Assembly: GCA_003385605.1 (NCBI GenBank)
Contig: QQUU01000087.1
Location: 30,362 to 94,361 of the forward strand
Length of the DNA: 64,000 nt
Direction: 5' to 3'
From: Bacteroidota bacterium
GTDB lineage: Bacteria; Bacteroidota; Bacteroidia; Flavobacteriales; Schleiferiaceae
Both the position numbers and the translations under genes were made by a program. This document shows, piece after piece, positions 8,151 through 18,294 of the stretch. Each line of letters begins with the position of its first letter. The first letter of the stretch is position 1. The notes beneath the pieces are model-generated. The model made no database searches. It worked only from the letters and a program-made list of their open reading frames with translations, and had not been told where the DNA came from.

Positions 8151-9461
8151 TTATTTCAACAATTCGCTCATTTCCATAGACTTCTCGTAGTTACCTACTT
8201 TACGGTAAACTTCCGCCAAAGCACGAACGATGTCTAGATCGTCAGGATTCATTTCACGAGCATTCTCGAAATACGTTAAGCTCTCTTCAAAAACTCCTTT
8301 CTGCTTCTTTTTCAAAGAATCATACTTACGGCTTTCACTCAGGCTCAAAGAATTCATTTGCTCTGTAATCTTATTCGCACGGTCAATGTAAACAAGACCA
8401 CACATGTACATTGCGTCAGAATTCTCTGGGTCAGCTTCTAACGCTGCTTTGTATTCTACAAGCGCTGCATCCAAATCTTTCAATTCAGTTTGAAGGATAT
8501 TTCCCTTTACAAAGTGGTAAATACCTTTGCCTGGGTTTTTAGCAATCGCTTCATCTAGATTTGCCAATGCACCATCGTAATCTTTCTTGTCTAAGAATGA
8601 CTGCAATTGAATGTCTAGAAGATCTTTGTTCTCTGGGTATAAACCACGAGCTTCAGTCAGCGTAGCTTCGTACATCTCAGTGTTTTCCATCTTCTTGTAA
8701 GCGTTAATCAAGCTGATGTAAACACTTGGACGAACATCTTCACCAATTACCGGATCTGAGGCCAAACCTAATTCAATCTCCTTCTCCATTGCCGCCTTAT
8801 TCGGGTATTGCTTTGGTTGGCCCGAAGCCGCGTACGTTGCAGTGAAAGTGATTCCGGTATAACCTAGGTCTAAACAAGTGCGGAACGCATTCACACTAGA
8901 CTCTTGATCGCCTGACATACCTGCGATGATACCAGCGTTGAACAACAACCCTGTATCTAGTTGTGCAAACTCCCCTAGCAATTCATTCTTTTTAAAGTCG
9001 AATGCAGCCATGTAACCGTTGTAAGAGGCTTCGTAATCTCCCGCTTCATAAGCTGCACCTGCCTCTACAAGGTAATTGTACGCGATGTTTGGAATCTCAC
9101 GAATGGCATCCTCAGAGTAACGAGGCTTCTTTAGCGTGCTTTCGTATTTCAAGAGATCTAGGATACTTTCAGCAGCAATGCTGTTAGCATTATCAGCAAG
9201 ACCTTTGATGGCTTCATCAGGTGAACCTGCGATCTGAGCATAGATCAAAGCACGATTGTAGTAGTACTTGGTCATGATCTTCTCTTTGATCTCAGCTGGA
9301 TTCTTGCTTTCGATAATCGTAGTTGCCTCGTCAATAAAACCTTTAGCCTCAACGATTTCGTTTCCTCTCAATGCAATGATTGCGCTTGTTACCTTCGGCG
9401 CTTCTTGAGCTTGAACACTCAAAGTTGCGAAAGTCAATACTGCAAATAGTAATTTCTTCAT
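8151..9461 (-). CDS. secreted/periplasmic tetratricopeptide-repeat protein
   Basis: A 436-residue protein with a cleavable signal peptide (MKKLLFAVLTFATLSVQAQE). TPR-like helix pairs are clear in the C-terminal half, for example YDGALANLDEAIAKNPGKGIYHFVKGNI, LDAALVEYKAALEADPENSDAMYMCGLVY and LTYFENAREMNPDDLDIVRALAEVYRKVGNYEKS. Such scaffolds bind other proteins; the partner is unknown. The gene lies downstream of gyrA on the same strand, an arrangement I recall from other flavobacteria, but it has its own promoter at 9488-9516 and terminator at 8095-8130. Confidence 0.8.
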   Translation of the reverse strand: MKKLLFAVLTFATLSVQAQEAPKVTSAIIALRGNEIVEAKGFIDEATTIIESKNPAEIKEKIMTKYYYNRALIYAQIAGSPDEAIKGLADNANSIAAESILDLLKYESTLKKPRYSEDAIREIPNIAYNYLVEAGAAYEAGDYEASYNGYMAAFDFKKNELLGEFAQLDTGLLFNAGIIAGMSGDQESSVNAFRTCLDLGYTGITFTATYAASGQPKQYPNKAAMEKEIELGLASDPVIGEDVRPSVYISLINAYKKMENTEMYEATLTEARGLYPENKDLLDIQLQSFLDKKDYDGALANLDEAIAKNPGKGIYHFVKGNILQTELKDLDAALVEYKAALEADPENSDAMYMCGLVYIDRANKITEQMNSLSLSESRKYDSLKKKQKGVFEESLTYFENAREMNPDDLDIVRALAEVYRKVGNYEKSMEMSELLK

Positions 9462-9487
9462 TATTGATACTTCTTAATTAAGTGGTG

Positions 9488-9516
9488 CAAATGTAATTCA
9501 TAGGAACGTTTACAAA
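9488..9516 (-). promoter_or_regulatory. Bacteroidota-type promoter of the TPR gene
   Basis: On the minus strand TTG (9515-9513) is followed after 17 bp by TACATTTG (9495-9488), matching the TTG-N17..23-TAnnTTTG consensus known for Bacteroidota sigma-A promoters. The start codon at 9461 lies about 27 bp beyond the -7 element, leaving a leader of about 20 nt. Confidence 0.65.
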
Positions 9517-9534
9517 CACCACGCCATAATTAAA

Positions 9535-12081
9535 TTACTCTTCGGTAGTTGTTGATTCCTCTGTCGATTCAGGCGCAGCTGCCTCAGTTGAACCTTCAGC
9601 GGCCTCTACTCCTTCTACCCCTTCAATTTCCTCTTCCTCTTCAGAAGCAGGTACCTTAGCGATAGACGCGATTTCATCACCTTTTCTCAAGCTTATCAAA
9701 CGAACACCCTGAGTGGCTCTACCCATGACACGAAGTGTATCTACACCCATTCGTATCATAGTACCTTTCTTGGTGATAATCATCAGATCATCTTCATCCG
9801 TAACGGCTTTCAAACTAACCAGTTCTCCAGTTTTCTCAGTAACGGTAATGGTTTTAACACCTTTACCCCCTCTATTGGTAATTCTGTAGTCCTCTAATGC
9901 AGAGCGTTTTCCATAGCCTTGTTCGCTAACGACCATGACATCGAACCCATCTCCTTCTTTAACCACTACCATACCGACTACTTCGTCGTTTTCAGAATCT
10001 ACAGTAATAGCACGCACACCTGACGCATTACGTCCCATTGAACGTACTTTGTCCTCAGGGAAACGAATGGCTTTACCACTGCGAACAGCCATCATAATGT
10101 CTTGCTCCCCGTTGGTCAATTTAGCCTCGAGTAATGTATCCCCTTCACGGATGGTAATTGCATTAATACCGTTGACGCGCGGGCGACTATAGGCCTCAAG
10201 CGAAGTCTTCTTAATGATACCTTGCTTAGTACACATGACAATAAAGTGGTTATTAATGTAGTCCTCGTCCTTGAGGTTCAAGACATTAATGAACGCCAAT
10301 ACCTTATCATCTTGAGGTATATTAATGAGGTTTTGAATAGCCCTACCCTTGCTTTGTCTCGTTCCTTCCGGAATCTCGAATACACGCATCCAGAAACAAC
10401 GACCAAGTTCGGTGAAGAACAACATGTACTGGTGGTTTGTAGCAACAAAGACGTTCTCAATAAAGTCCTTATCCCTTGTTGAAGCTGCTTTCGCACCTAC
10501 TCCACCTCTGTTCTGTTTCTTGTACTCTGAAAGCGGTGTACGCTTGATGTATCCTGCGTGCGAAATAGTAATAACTACTTCAGTATCAGGAATCATGTCT
10601 TCGATACTTACATCTCCACCAGCAAACTCAATGTCAGTGCGGCGATCATCACCGTACTTGTCTTTCATTTCGATGAGTTCATCCTTGATGATCTCCATGC
10701 GCTTAGCCTTGTCTGACAAGATGCTCTTCAAGTACTCAATCGTTTTCATGAGCTCCTCGTATTCTGCCTTAATCTTGTCTCTTTCAAGACCAGTAAGCTT
10801 CTGCAGACGCATGTCTAGAATAGCCTTCGCCTGAATTTCACTTAGTTTGAATTCAGACATCAAGCCGTTGCGCGCTTCCTCTGGTGTTGCAGAACCACGA
10901 ATGAGCTTGATTACGGCATCTAGGTTATCGATAGCGATAAGTAAACCTTCGAGAACGTGTGCTCTTTTCTCCGCCTGACGCAGCTCATATTCTGTACGAC
11001 GTACAACCACTTCGTGACGGTGATCTACGAAGTGTTTGATCATATCCTTCAAGTTCAATAACTCAGGACGACCGTTTACCAGTGCAATGTTATTTACTGA
11101 GAATGAACTTTGTAGCTGAGTGTACTTAAATAATTTGTTCAAAACTACATTAGGTACAGCATCACGTTTAAGAACGTATACGATACGCATACCCTTGCGA
11201 TCACTCTCGTCACGGATATCTGAAATCCCCTCGATCTTCTTGTCATTGACTAGATCGGCAGTTTTCTTGATCATATCTGCCTTGTTGACCTGATAAGGAA
11301 TCTCGGTAACTATGATACATTCGCGTCCTTTGACTTCTTCAATGGTAGCCTTTGCGCGCAATACAATGCGGCCTCTACCCGTGTGGAATGCATCTTTAAC
11401 TCCTTCGTAACCATAAATGGTTCCTCCGGTCGGGAAATCTGGAGCGCTAATGTGCTGCATCAACCCATCTATCTCAATAGCGTTATCATCGATGTACGCA
11501 TTAATAGCGTTAATACTTTCAGTAAGGTTGTGTGGCGGCATGTTTGTCGCCATACCTACAGCGATACCCGAGGCGCCATTAACGAGCAAGCCAGGTATGC
11601 GCGTTGGCAATACGGTAGGTTCCTTTAGGGAGTCGTCAAAGTTTAACTGCCAATCAACGGTGTCCTTATCAATATCTGAGAGCATTTCCTCCGCGATCTT
11701 ACGCATGCGCACCTCGGTGTAACGCATTGCAGCTGGAGAATCACCATCAATCGATCCAAAGTTTCCTTGGCCATCTACGAGCATGTATCTCAGCGACCAA
11801 TCTTGAGCCATACGGACCATAGTGTCATAAACAGAGCTATCGCCGTGTGGGTGGTACTTACCAAGTACATCACCTACAATCCTTGCAGATTTCTTATATG
11901 CTTTAGTGCTGGTCACACCCATATCGTGCATACCGTAAAGTACACGTCTGTGTACCGGCTTCAATCCATCACGTACATCAGGAAGTGCACGGGATACAAT
12001 GACCGACATCGAGTAATCGATGTAGGAGCTCTTCATTTGCTCCTCAATATTTACGGGAATGATTCTTTCTCCCTGCGCCAT
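9535..12081 (-). CDS. gyrA: DNA gyrase subunit A
   Basis: Cleaves and rejoins DNA as part of the GyrA2B2 complex to introduce negative supercoils. An 848-residue protein. The catalytic tyrosine is Tyr121 ([10 protein letters not shown]). The quinolone-resistance region reads GDSSVYD with Ser82 and Asp86, the residues found in quinolone-susceptible enzymes. The C-terminal beta-pinwheel includes KQNRGGVG, the GyrA-box position (E. coli QRRGGKG), which favours GyrA over ParC. The protein ends with a Glu/Ser/Thr-rich acidic tail. It is divergent from clpC; the gap of 235 bp carries a -7-like TATATTTG for gyrA at 12128-12135. Confidence 0.95.
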   Translation of the reverse strand: MAQGERIIPVNIEEQMKSSYIDYSMSVIVSRALPDVRDGLKPVHRRVLYGMHDMGVTSTKAYKKSARIVGDVLGKYHPHGDSSVYDTMVRMAQDWSLRYMLVDGQGNFGSIDGDSPAAMRYTEVRMRKIAEEMLSDIDKDTVDWQLNFDDSLKEPTVLPTRIPGLLVNGASGIAVGMATNMPPHNLTESINAINAYIDDNAIEIDGLMQHISAPDFPTGGTIYGYEGVKDAFHTGRGRIVLRAKATIEEVKGRECIIVTEIPYQVNKADMIKKTADLVNDKKIEGISDIRDESDRKGMRIVYVLKRDAVPNVVLNKLFKYTQLQSSFSVNNIALVNGRPELLNLKDMIKHFVDHRHEVVVRRTEYELRQAEKRAHVLEGLLIAIDNLDAVIKLIRGSATPEEARNGLMSEFKLSEIQAKAILDMRLQKLTGLERDKIKAEYEELMKTIEYLKSILSDKAKRMEIIKDELIEMKDKYGDDRRTDIEFAGGDVSIEDMIPDTEVVITISHAGYIKRTPLSEYKKQNRGGVGAKAASTRDKDFIENVFVATNHQYMLFFTELGRCFWMRVFEIPEGTRQSKGRAIQNLINIPQDDKVLAFINVLNLKDEDYINNHFIVMCTKQGIIKKTSLEAYSRPRVNGINAITIREGDTLLEAKLTNGEQDIMMAVRSGKAIRFPEDKVRSMGRNASGVRAITVDSENDEVVGMVVVKEGDGFDVMVVSEQGYGKRSALEDYRITNRGGKGVKTITVTEKTGELVSLKAVTDEDDLMIITKKGTMIRMGVDTLRVMGRATQGVRLISLRKGDEIASIAKVPASEEEEEIEGVEGVEAAEGSTEAAAPESTEESTTTEE

Positions 12082-12127
12082 ATTGTCAGTATTTAAGTGG
12101 GGTTACCCCCGGTTTTTACGTAATTTT

Positions 12128-12135
12128 CAAATATA
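12128..12135 (-). promoter_or_regulatory. -7 element, probable gyrA promoter
   Basis: TATATTTG on the minus strand matches TAnnTTTG and lies 47 bp upstream of the gyrA start. No TTG is seen at the expected -33 distance, so the call rests on one element. The rest of the 235-bp gyrA-clpC gap (12082-12316) contains a small GGGG/CCCC dyad in the gyrA leader and no convincing promoter for clpC. Confidence 0.4.
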
Positions 12136-12316
12136 GCTTTTCGACCCGTGGTACCCGTTGATTAACCGCGTTAGAGTTGCTTCATTTATCCACAAATCGA
12201 TGTTAACAAAACCTTACCTTAGTAAGTAATGTTGTCATAGTAAATGTGAGTAGATTGGTCTTTGATACCATGGCACACTTTGTGTTCAGCATTTACCAGC
12301 ATAAATAGTCAGCACT

Positions 12317-14917
12317 ATGGAAGAAAATTTTAGCCCGAGAGTCCGCGACGTAATCACCTACAGCAAGGAAGAAGCATTGCGTTTAGGACACGATTATATT
12401 GGCACAGAACACTTGCTTTTGGGAATCCTCCGCGACGGAGAAGGAACAGCTGTGGCCATTTTAAGGGATTTAGGACTGGATTTAAGCAACGTTCGCAATA
12501 AAGTTGAGGGTATCGCTGCACCTTATGCAACGAATGCTCCAGGAACGGGAAAAAACCTACCACTTACCCGACAGGCAGAGAAAGCATTGAAGACCACGTT
12601 CTTAGAAGCAAAGCTGTTTCAGAGCCCGGTGATTAGAACACCTCATTTGCTCCTATGTATTCTGCGCAATGACAATGACCCTATTAGTGCTGTAATGGCT
12701 CAAATGGGTGCTTCTTACGATGCTGTTAAAGGAGAATACCAAAACAATCATTTAGAAAACGAGCTTCCCTCCTCTTCTGCCTCGCCTTCCATGAGCTATG
12801 ATGACGGTGGTGAATTAGAAGAAAGCGGTCCTTCACGCAGAAGTGCCTCAGGAGGTTCTTCTCAGCAGGGCAGAAAAGAGAAATCAAAAACTCCAGTTCT
12901 AGATAACTTCGGTAAGGATCTTACAAAGGCTGCCGAGCAAAACAGGTTGGATCCGGTAGTCGGACGTTCGAAGGAAATTGAGCGTGTAAGCCAAATTTTA
13001 AGTCGCCGTAAGAAAAACAACCCCTTGTTAATTGGTGAACCGGGTGTGGGTAAAAGCGCAATTGCTGAAGGCTTGGCACTGCGAATTGTCAATAAAGAGG
13101 TGAGTCGTGTATTGTTTGATAAACGTGTGGTTAGTCTTGATCTAGCTTCTTTGGTAGCTGGAACGAAGTATCGTGGCCAATTCGAGGAACGAATGAAAGC
13201 GTTGATGAATGAATTGGAAAAGAACGACGATATCATCCTTTTCATTGACGAGTTACATACTATTGTTGGTGCGGGTGGAGCTACTGGTTCGTTAGATGCT
13301 TCAAACATGTTCAAACCGGCTTTAGCTCGTGGTGAAATCCAATGTATTGGTGCTACTACCCTAGATGAATACCGTCAATTTATTGAGAAGGACGGTGCTC
13401 TCGAGCGTAGATTTCAAAAAGTGACAGTAGACCCTACTTCGCCGGAAGAAACAGTTCAGATTCTAAACAACATCAAAGACAAATACGAAGAGCATCACAA
13501 TGTTCTCTATACACCAGAGGCCATTCAGGCTTGTGTGAAGCTCACTCAGCGTTACATCGCAGATCGTTTTTTACCAGACAAGGCTATTGATGCTTTGGAC
13601 GAGGCTGGTTCAAGGGTCCATATTTCTAACATTGAGGTGCCTACCAAGATCACCAAGCTTGAAGAGGAGCTCGATAAGATTAAGGAGGAAAAAGTACGCG
13701 TGGTTAAATCACAACGCTACGAAGAGGCTGCCAAGCTCAGAGACGACGAAAAGAACGTACAGGCGCTTCTAGATAACGCACGTATTGAATGGGAAGACAG
13801 CCTAAAATTGAACAAAAAGACGGTTGATGAAGAGCAAGTAGCAGAGGTGGTTGCCATGATGACTGGTGTGCCAGTGCAGCGTGTAGCGGCCCAAGAGATG
13901 GATCGTCTTGCTGAAATGGAGGATTTGCTCAAGGCCAGTGTAATCGGTCAAGATGAGGCTGTCAAAAAGATTGTCAGAGCAATTCAGCGCAACAGAGCAG
14001 GACTTAAAGACCCAAAGAAACCTATTGGTTCTTTCATTTTCTTAGGGCCTACCGGTGTTGGGAAAACGCAACTGGCGAAAAAATTGACGGAATTGCTTTT
14101 CGATAACGAGGACAACATGATTCGTATAGATATGAGCGAATACATGGAAAAGTTCGCCATATCACGTCTTGTAGGTGCCCCTCCAGGATATGTTGGGTAT
14201 GAGGAAGGTGGCCAATTGACTGAGCGCGTTCGACGTAAACCTTATTCTGTCATTCTGCTTGATGAAATCGAAAAAGCACATCCAGATGTGTTCAATCTAC
14301 TTCTTCAAGCCTTAGATGACGGTCAGATTACAGATAGTTTAGGTCGTAAAGTTGATTTCAAGAACACCATCATTATCATGACCTCCAATCTTGGTTCACG
14401 TCAGTTGAAAGACTTTGGTACAGGTGTTGGTTTTGGCACAACGGCGAGAGATCAAAACAAACAAGATTTGGAGAAAGGTGTGATACAAAGTGCTTTGAAA
14501 AAGGCTTTTGCTCCGGAATTCTTGAATCGTATTGATGATGTGGTACTCTTTAATTCTCTTAAAAGAGCCGACATCCACGAAATCATTGATATTGAATTAA
14601 AAGGATTGCTTTCTCGTGTGGCAGAGTTAGGCTACGAGATTTCGTTGAGTGAAGAAGCCAAAGACTTTGTTGCTGACGAAGGATTTGATGAAGCCTTTGG
14701 TGCACGTCCTTTGGCACGTGCTCTTCAGAAACTTATAGAAGATCCGCTGGCGGAAAGAATTATCGGCAAACAGCTCAATGAAGGCGATGAAGTGATCATT
14801 GAACTCAAGGATAAAGAATTGACCTTCGAGATAATTAAGGCAAAAGAGGAAGCTTCTGAAAAGGCTCCTGAAGCATTGCCAGAATCGACAGAAGATTCTA
14901 CCAAAGACGAGGCTTAG
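12317..14917 (+). CDS. clpC: ClpC-type AAA+ unfoldase
   Basis: ATP-driven unfoldase that feeds substrates to ClpP. 866 residues. The N-terminal Clp domain (FSPRVRDVITYSKEEALRLG and HLLLGILRDGEG) is followed by a Ser-rich linker near 150-190. AAA domain 1 has Walker A GEPGVGKSA near residue 240. A middle region contains a UVR-like motif (YEEAAKLRDDEKN, near 465), which marks ClpC rather than ClpA or ClpB. AAA domain 2 has GPTGVGKTQ near residue 577. The C-terminus is a Glu/Ser-rich tail. clpP is not in the window. The stop overlaps the convergent exonuclease gene by 4 bp (TTAG). Confidence 0.93.
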   Translation: MEENFSPRVRDVITYSKEEALRLGHDYIGTEHLLLGILRDGEGTAVAILRDLGLDLSNVRNKVEGIAAPYATNAPGTGKNLPLTRQAEKALKTTFLEAKLFQSPVIRTPHLLLCILRNDNDPISAVMAQMGASYDAVKGEYQNNHLENELPSSSASPSMSYDDGGELEESGPSRRSASGGSSQQGRKEKSKTPVLDNFGKDLTKAAEQNRLDPVVGRSKEIERVSQILSRRKKNNPLLIGEPGVGKSAIAEGLALRIVNKEVSRVLFDKRVVSLDLASLVAGTKYRGQFEERMKALMNELEKNDDIILFIDELHTIVGAGGATGSLDASNMFKPALARGEIQCIGATTLDEYRQFIEKDGALERRFQKVTVDPTSPEETVQILNNIKDKYEEHHNVLYTPEAIQACVKLTQRYIADRFLPDKAIDALDEAGSRVHISNIEVPTKITKLEEELDKIKEEKVRVVKSQRYEEAAKLRDDEKNVQALLDNARIEWEDSLKLNKKTVDEEQVAEVVAMMTGVPVQRVAAQEMDRLAEMEDLLKASVIGQDEAVKKIVRAIQRNRAGLKDPKKPIGSFIFLGPTGVGKTQLAKKLTELLFDNEDNMIRIDMSEYMEKFAISRLVGAPPGYVGYEEGGQLTERVRRKPYSVILLDEIEKAHPDVFNLLLQALDDGQITDSLGRKVDFKNTIIIMTSNLGSRQLKDFGTGVGFGTTARDQNKQDLEKGVIQSALKKAFAPEFLNRIDDVVLFNSLKRADIHEIIDIELKGLLSRVAELGYEISLSEEAKDFVADEGFDEAFGARPLARALQKLIEDPLAERIIGKQLNEGDEVIIELKDKELTFEIIKAKEEASEKAPEALPESTEDSTKDEA

Positions 14918-16164
14918 ATTTCTATAATTGCATCGGCCCGCTCTTCAGTGAGTTTGTGTCCGATAGCATTTAGCATGGGTGATGGACGTACTGTAATGAA
15001 GTGCTCCCTCACCCATTCTTTTTGGTGCAGGTAATCGTTTTCTAGGTAGATGCCTACGAGATTCCCTTTCTCCATGAAGACTGCCCCACCCTCTTCTAAA
15101 TCGATGAGCCACGATTTTTGATTCGACGAGGTTAAAAGTGCAAGAGCTTCTTTACTACTCCATCCGTTACGTTCTGCTTCTTGGAGGTAATTCGCGAGCC
15201 AAGTTTGTCCACTCACGTACGAACCAAATTTTCGAAGTGCACCGCTCCCGATGGCTTTTTGAACCACCCACTTAATTTCTCCCTTACCGTTCTCAAAAGC
15301 GTACAATCCAAACTTCAGCGATTGCTTCTTTTGCGCCTTGTTTAACGGAGGCCAATGCTCACGGATTTTATGGTCCTCATAAATTAAAGCAAGTGTTTCG
15401 TTGGGCAACAGTGTGTAGTCCACAGAGTGACACTCTTTCATCAATCGCTGGTATTTGGTGGTTTCCTGCTGTGTTGAGAAATGCTGTGTAATGCGTTGCT
15501 TAATATTATTGGCCTTGCCAATGTACAAGGGCAAGCCAAAAGCATCTTTAAACTGGTATACACCAAAACTCTTGGGTAGATTGTCATATTGCTCACTGGG
15601 CAAATGATCGGGCATTTGTATTCGTTTAAGTAGGCCAATTTTAGGATTTGTCAAGACCTTTTCGTCGTAATCTGCGTGCAAGCAGTGAATCAAGACTTCA
15701 GCAGCACACAAGGCGTCACTGAGGGCGCGGTGTGGATTGTCGTTCTCTACTTCTAGTTGTCGGGCCAAATTGGCAAGAGAATAGCGGCCAAATTCAGGGA
15801 ACATTGCACGGCTGTATTTTACCGTACATAATTTGTCCATTCGCCAGGAGGTTCCGGCCTCTCTAAAAGCACGATCAATGAAACTGTAGTCGAAATTCAC
15901 GCTATGGGCAACGAATACATCTCCTTTTAACTCCTTTTGTAGCGTAGGAATCAACTCCTCGAAAGTTGGCGCATCAGCCACCATTTCATCATCAATTCCT
16001 GTGAGTAATTGAATGTTGTATGGGATAGATCGATCCGGCTTAACAAGTGAAGACCACTGATGCGTAATCTTCTTGTTTTCAACATGAACAATGCCTATTT
16101 CGGTGATGTCATTGCCCGAGGGTCTACCCCCAGTTGTTTCTATATCTACTACCACATATTTCAC
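14914..16164 (-). CDS. DEDD exonuclease / GIY-YIG nuclease fusion
   Basis: Two-domain nuclease of 416 residues. Residues 1-165 form a DnaQ-like 3'-5' exonuclease: VVDIETTG with Asp7 and Glu9 (Exo I), a central VAHSVNFDYSFI (Exo II) and NPHRALSDALCAAEVL (Exo III, DEDDh His-Asp). Residues about 195-280 form a GIY-YIG domain (FGVYQFKDAFGLPLYIGKANNIKQRI) as in UvrC and Cho. The fusion resembles proteins annotated as polymerase III epsilon/UvrC-like. It could both incise and resect damaged DNA, but the exact substrate is unknown. It has no helix-hairpin-helix tail as in full UvrC. Confidence 0.88.
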   Translation of the reverse strand: MKYVVVDIETTGGRPSGNDITEIGIVHVENKKITHQWSSLVKPDRSIPYNIQLLTGIDDEMVADAPTFEELIPTLQKELKGDVFVAHSVNFDYSFIDRAFREAGTSWRMDKLCTVKYSRAMFPEFGRYSLANLARQLEVENDNPHRALSDALCAAEVLIHCLHADYDEKVLTNPKIGLLKRIQMPDHLPSEQYDNLPKSFGVYQFKDAFGLPLYIGKANNIKQRITQHFSTQQETTKYQRLMKECHSVDYTLLPNETLALIYEDHKIREHWPPLNKAQKKQSLKFGLYAFENGKGEIKWVVQKAIGSGALRKFGSYVSGQTWLANYLQEAERNGWSSKEALALLTSSNQKSWLIDLEEGGAVFMEKGNLVGIYLENDYLHQKEWVREHFITVRPSPMLNAIGHKLTEERADAIIEI

Positions 16165-16223
16165 TTCAGCAAATTAGCCAATAGGCGCGTTTAACCTCTA
16201 CGCTTTGTTCTATATTTATCCTC

Positions 16224-16679
16224 ATGGAATTATTGATTTGGATTTTATTGATTTTAGGTATCGCAGGTGCCGTTCTTCCTATGGTTCCAGGTCCGATTCT
16301 TACTGCCGTTGCCCTACTTCTAGCTTTAATGTCAGACCAAATCAATGGTGCCCTCTACTGGTTCTTTACAGTGAGTGGAGTTATGATTTTTCTCATTGAC
16401 TTTTTCATGCCAGCATATTTGACCAAGAAATCTGGAGCATCAAAAAGGGCATCCAACGGCGCATTGATAGGTATGATATTGTCATTATTCACAGGGCCGG
16501 GTCTCTTTTTAGGAGCATTCATAGGCGCTTTTATTGGTGAATTCTCTGTGACTTCAGATGCTACGAAAAGTGCACGTGCGAGCATTTATGCTGTCTTAGG
16601 TGTATTTAGTGGCATGGCAATAAAGTTGTTCTACACATTGGCTATGCTCATCTTATATATCAGTCAATTGTATTTATGA
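16224..16679 (+). CDS. DUF456 family membrane protein
   Basis: A 151-residue integral membrane protein with three to four hydrophobic stretches (about 2-38, 45-62, 80-105, 122-150). The glycine/proline pattern LGIAGAVLPMVPGPIL near the N-terminus and GPGLFLGAFIGAFIGE in the middle are typical of DUF456. Function unknown. It opens a run of plus-strand genes and overlaps the ABC ATPase by 4 bp (ATGA), suggesting translational coupling. Confidence 0.85.
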   Translation: MELLIWILLILGIAGAVLPMVPGPILTAVALLLALMSDQINGALYWFFTVSGVMIFLIDFFMPAYLTKKSGASKRASNGALIGMILSLFTGPGLFLGAFIGAFIGEFSVTSDATKSARASIYAVLGVFSGMAIKLFYTLAMLILYISQLYL

Positions 16680-17215
16680 GAGTAACTGTCGGCACAAATG
16701 AGATTAGCTACCCTTCTTTGGAATTGACAGAGGGTCTCATTCTATTTACGGGTCCTTCGGGGAGTGGCAAGACAACCTTGCTCAGGGCGCTGCATGGTGA
16801 ATTACTAGTTCAAGATCCATTTAAGAATTGGCCTCAGGATAAAACGGCCATGATGCCACAGCAAAATACCTGGATTCCTTATTTGAAACTAGGTATCCAA
16901 TTGCGACAATTTGGTGGGCCAACTGCAGAGTTAATTGCGCGCAAATTGCACCTTGAAAGACATTTGGGGAAATTTCCCAATGAATTGAGCGTTGGACAGC
17001 TACAAAGATTCTCGCTCGCCTTAACCTTAAGTCTAGATAGTTCTGTTTTCCTTTTGGATGAGCCTACGAGCGCCCTAGACGACGATCTCGCAGACCTTGT
17101 TTTTGGGCTGATAGATGAAAAATTTAAAGAATCGGACCGAACAACTATTGTTGCAGTGACTCATGACCCTCGGATGAAAAAATACTTCAGTACCGCTAAA
17201 ACTTGGCAGTTATGA
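16676..17215 (+). CDS. ABC transporter ATP-binding protein
   Basis: A compact 179-residue nucleotide-binding domain. Walker A GPSGSGKTT (residues 26-34), a Q-loop (MMPQQNTW), the signature LSVGQ, Walker B VFLLDEPTSALD and a switch His (VAVTHDPR) are all present, so it is expected to hydrolyse ATP. It is shorter than most LolD/MacB-type ATPases. The next gene, overlapping by ATGA, encodes the FtsX-like permease, so the two form one transporter. Confidence 0.9.
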   Translation: MRVTVGTNEISYPSLELTEGLILFTGPSGSGKTTLLRALHGELLVQDPFKNWPQDKTAMMPQQNTWIPYLKLGIQLRQFGGPTAELIARKLHLERHLGKFPNELSVGQLQRFSLALTLSLDSSVFLLDEPTSALDDDLADLVFGLIDEKFKESDRTTIVAVTHDPRMKKYFSTAKTWQL

Positions 17216-18294
17216 GCAGAGTGATAGCAGTTTGGAGTGGTCAATTACGTGCCAAGGGCATTCAATACGTTATGCTCACATTACTGACAGTTCTTGTCAG
17301 TGGTGGCTTTTATGCCTCTCGAATAACAGAATCGTACATCTTTAGTAAGTGGACTGAGAGTGCACAGTATGCTGATGTAATAGTTAGTTACAAAGGTTCT
17401 CCATTGCAGATTGTTGCAAGCACATTATTTAGAATGGAAAATCCAACTGGAAATATTGACAGCACAACGGCAGCATATTGGGAGAAACACCCTATGGTTG
17501 CAGCCTCGTGCCCAGTATCACTCGGAGACAATATTCAAGGCTACCCGCTTATTGGAACATCCCTCGATTATTTTGATTGGATGCAGATCAATGTAGTCGA
17601 TGGTCATCTGCCCAATAACGATGCAGACGTGGTCGTAGATGTATCCTTGGCTGAAACGCTAGGATTGAGCATTGGAGATGAACTTCATTCTTCGCATGGC
17701 GGGGATTCCAATGGTGAGCAGCACGACCATCACCACTTGCAAATAGTTGGTCTTGTGCAAGCCCCAAGAAACGCGGACCAACAGGCCTTCTTCACGACGA
17801 CTACTGCGTATTACGGTATGCACAATAACAAAGGTAAAGGGGATATTACAGCCCTCATGCTGCGATTGAAGAGCAAATCAGCCTTGGTCATGTTGCCAAG
17901 GGTCTTCGATCAACGCCCTAATGAGCAAGGGGCTTTTCCCGTTTTCATATTCGCGCAGTTACAGAAGCAATGGACACCAACCCTAGCTACCATGAAAAAG
18001 TATAGTGTTATTGTACCTGTGATACTTTTACTCATGTTCGGATTGATTGTAGCTTATCTGAACGGGACCGAGAAAGAATCAAAACGCTTTTACACCTTAC
18101 AGAAATTACAAGGGTTCGAAATCTTTTGGCTGCAACAAGGTTTATCAATCTTTGCTGTATTAGTCGGTACGGTGCTCACCTTTTTTGTCTTAAACAGCAT
18201 AGCTGGGTTTTATATTCATAAAGAACAAGGAGCCATTTTCTTACCGTTGCTCGTCGCGGTTCTCCTCGGTATCTCTCATTCCAAGCGTCCATGA
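17212..18294 (+). CDS. FtsX-like ABC permease with a His-rich periplasmic loop
   Basis: Predicted inner-membrane permease, 361 residues from the ATG at 17212 (the TTG at 17203 was rejected because ATGA coupling to the ATPase gene is exact). One N-terminal membrane segment (about 18-36), a large periplasmic domain, then two or more C-terminal segments (about 262-285 and 305-350). This is the MacB/LolC topology, although the expected last segment is short. The periplasmic domain holds HSSHGGDSNGEQHDHHHL, a His/Asp-rich stretch typical of zinc- or copper-handling proteins. The two genes that follow encode small secreted CxxC proteins, so a metal-related export or trafficking role is plausible; this is inference. 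Confidence 0.8.
   Translation: MSRVIAVWSGQLRAKGIQYVMLTLLTVLVSGGFYASRITESYIFSKWTESAQYADVIVSYKGSPLQIVASTLFRMENPTGNIDSTTAAYWEKHPMVAASCPVSLGDNIQGYPLIGTSLDYFDWMQINVVDGHLPNNDADVVVDVSLAETLGLSIGDELHSSHGGDSNGEQHDHHHLQIVGLVQAPRNADQQAFFTTTTAYYGMHNNKGKGDITALMLRLKSKSALVMLPRVFDQRPNEQGAFPVFIFAQLQKQWTPTLATMKKYSVIVPVILLLMFGLIVAYLNGTEKESKRFYTLQKLQGFEIFWLQQGLSIFAVLVGTVLTFFVLNSIAGFYIHKEQGAIFLPLLVAVLLGISHSKRP

Noticed and set aside
10349..10834. 161-codon open frame antisense to gyrA
   Set aside because: Shadow of gyrA: low-complexity Ser-rich translation with no recognisable domain and no promoter.
12862..13314. 150-codon open frame antisense to clpC
   Set aside because: Lies wholly within the first AAA domain of clpC and its translation mirrors that coding sequence; no domain seen.
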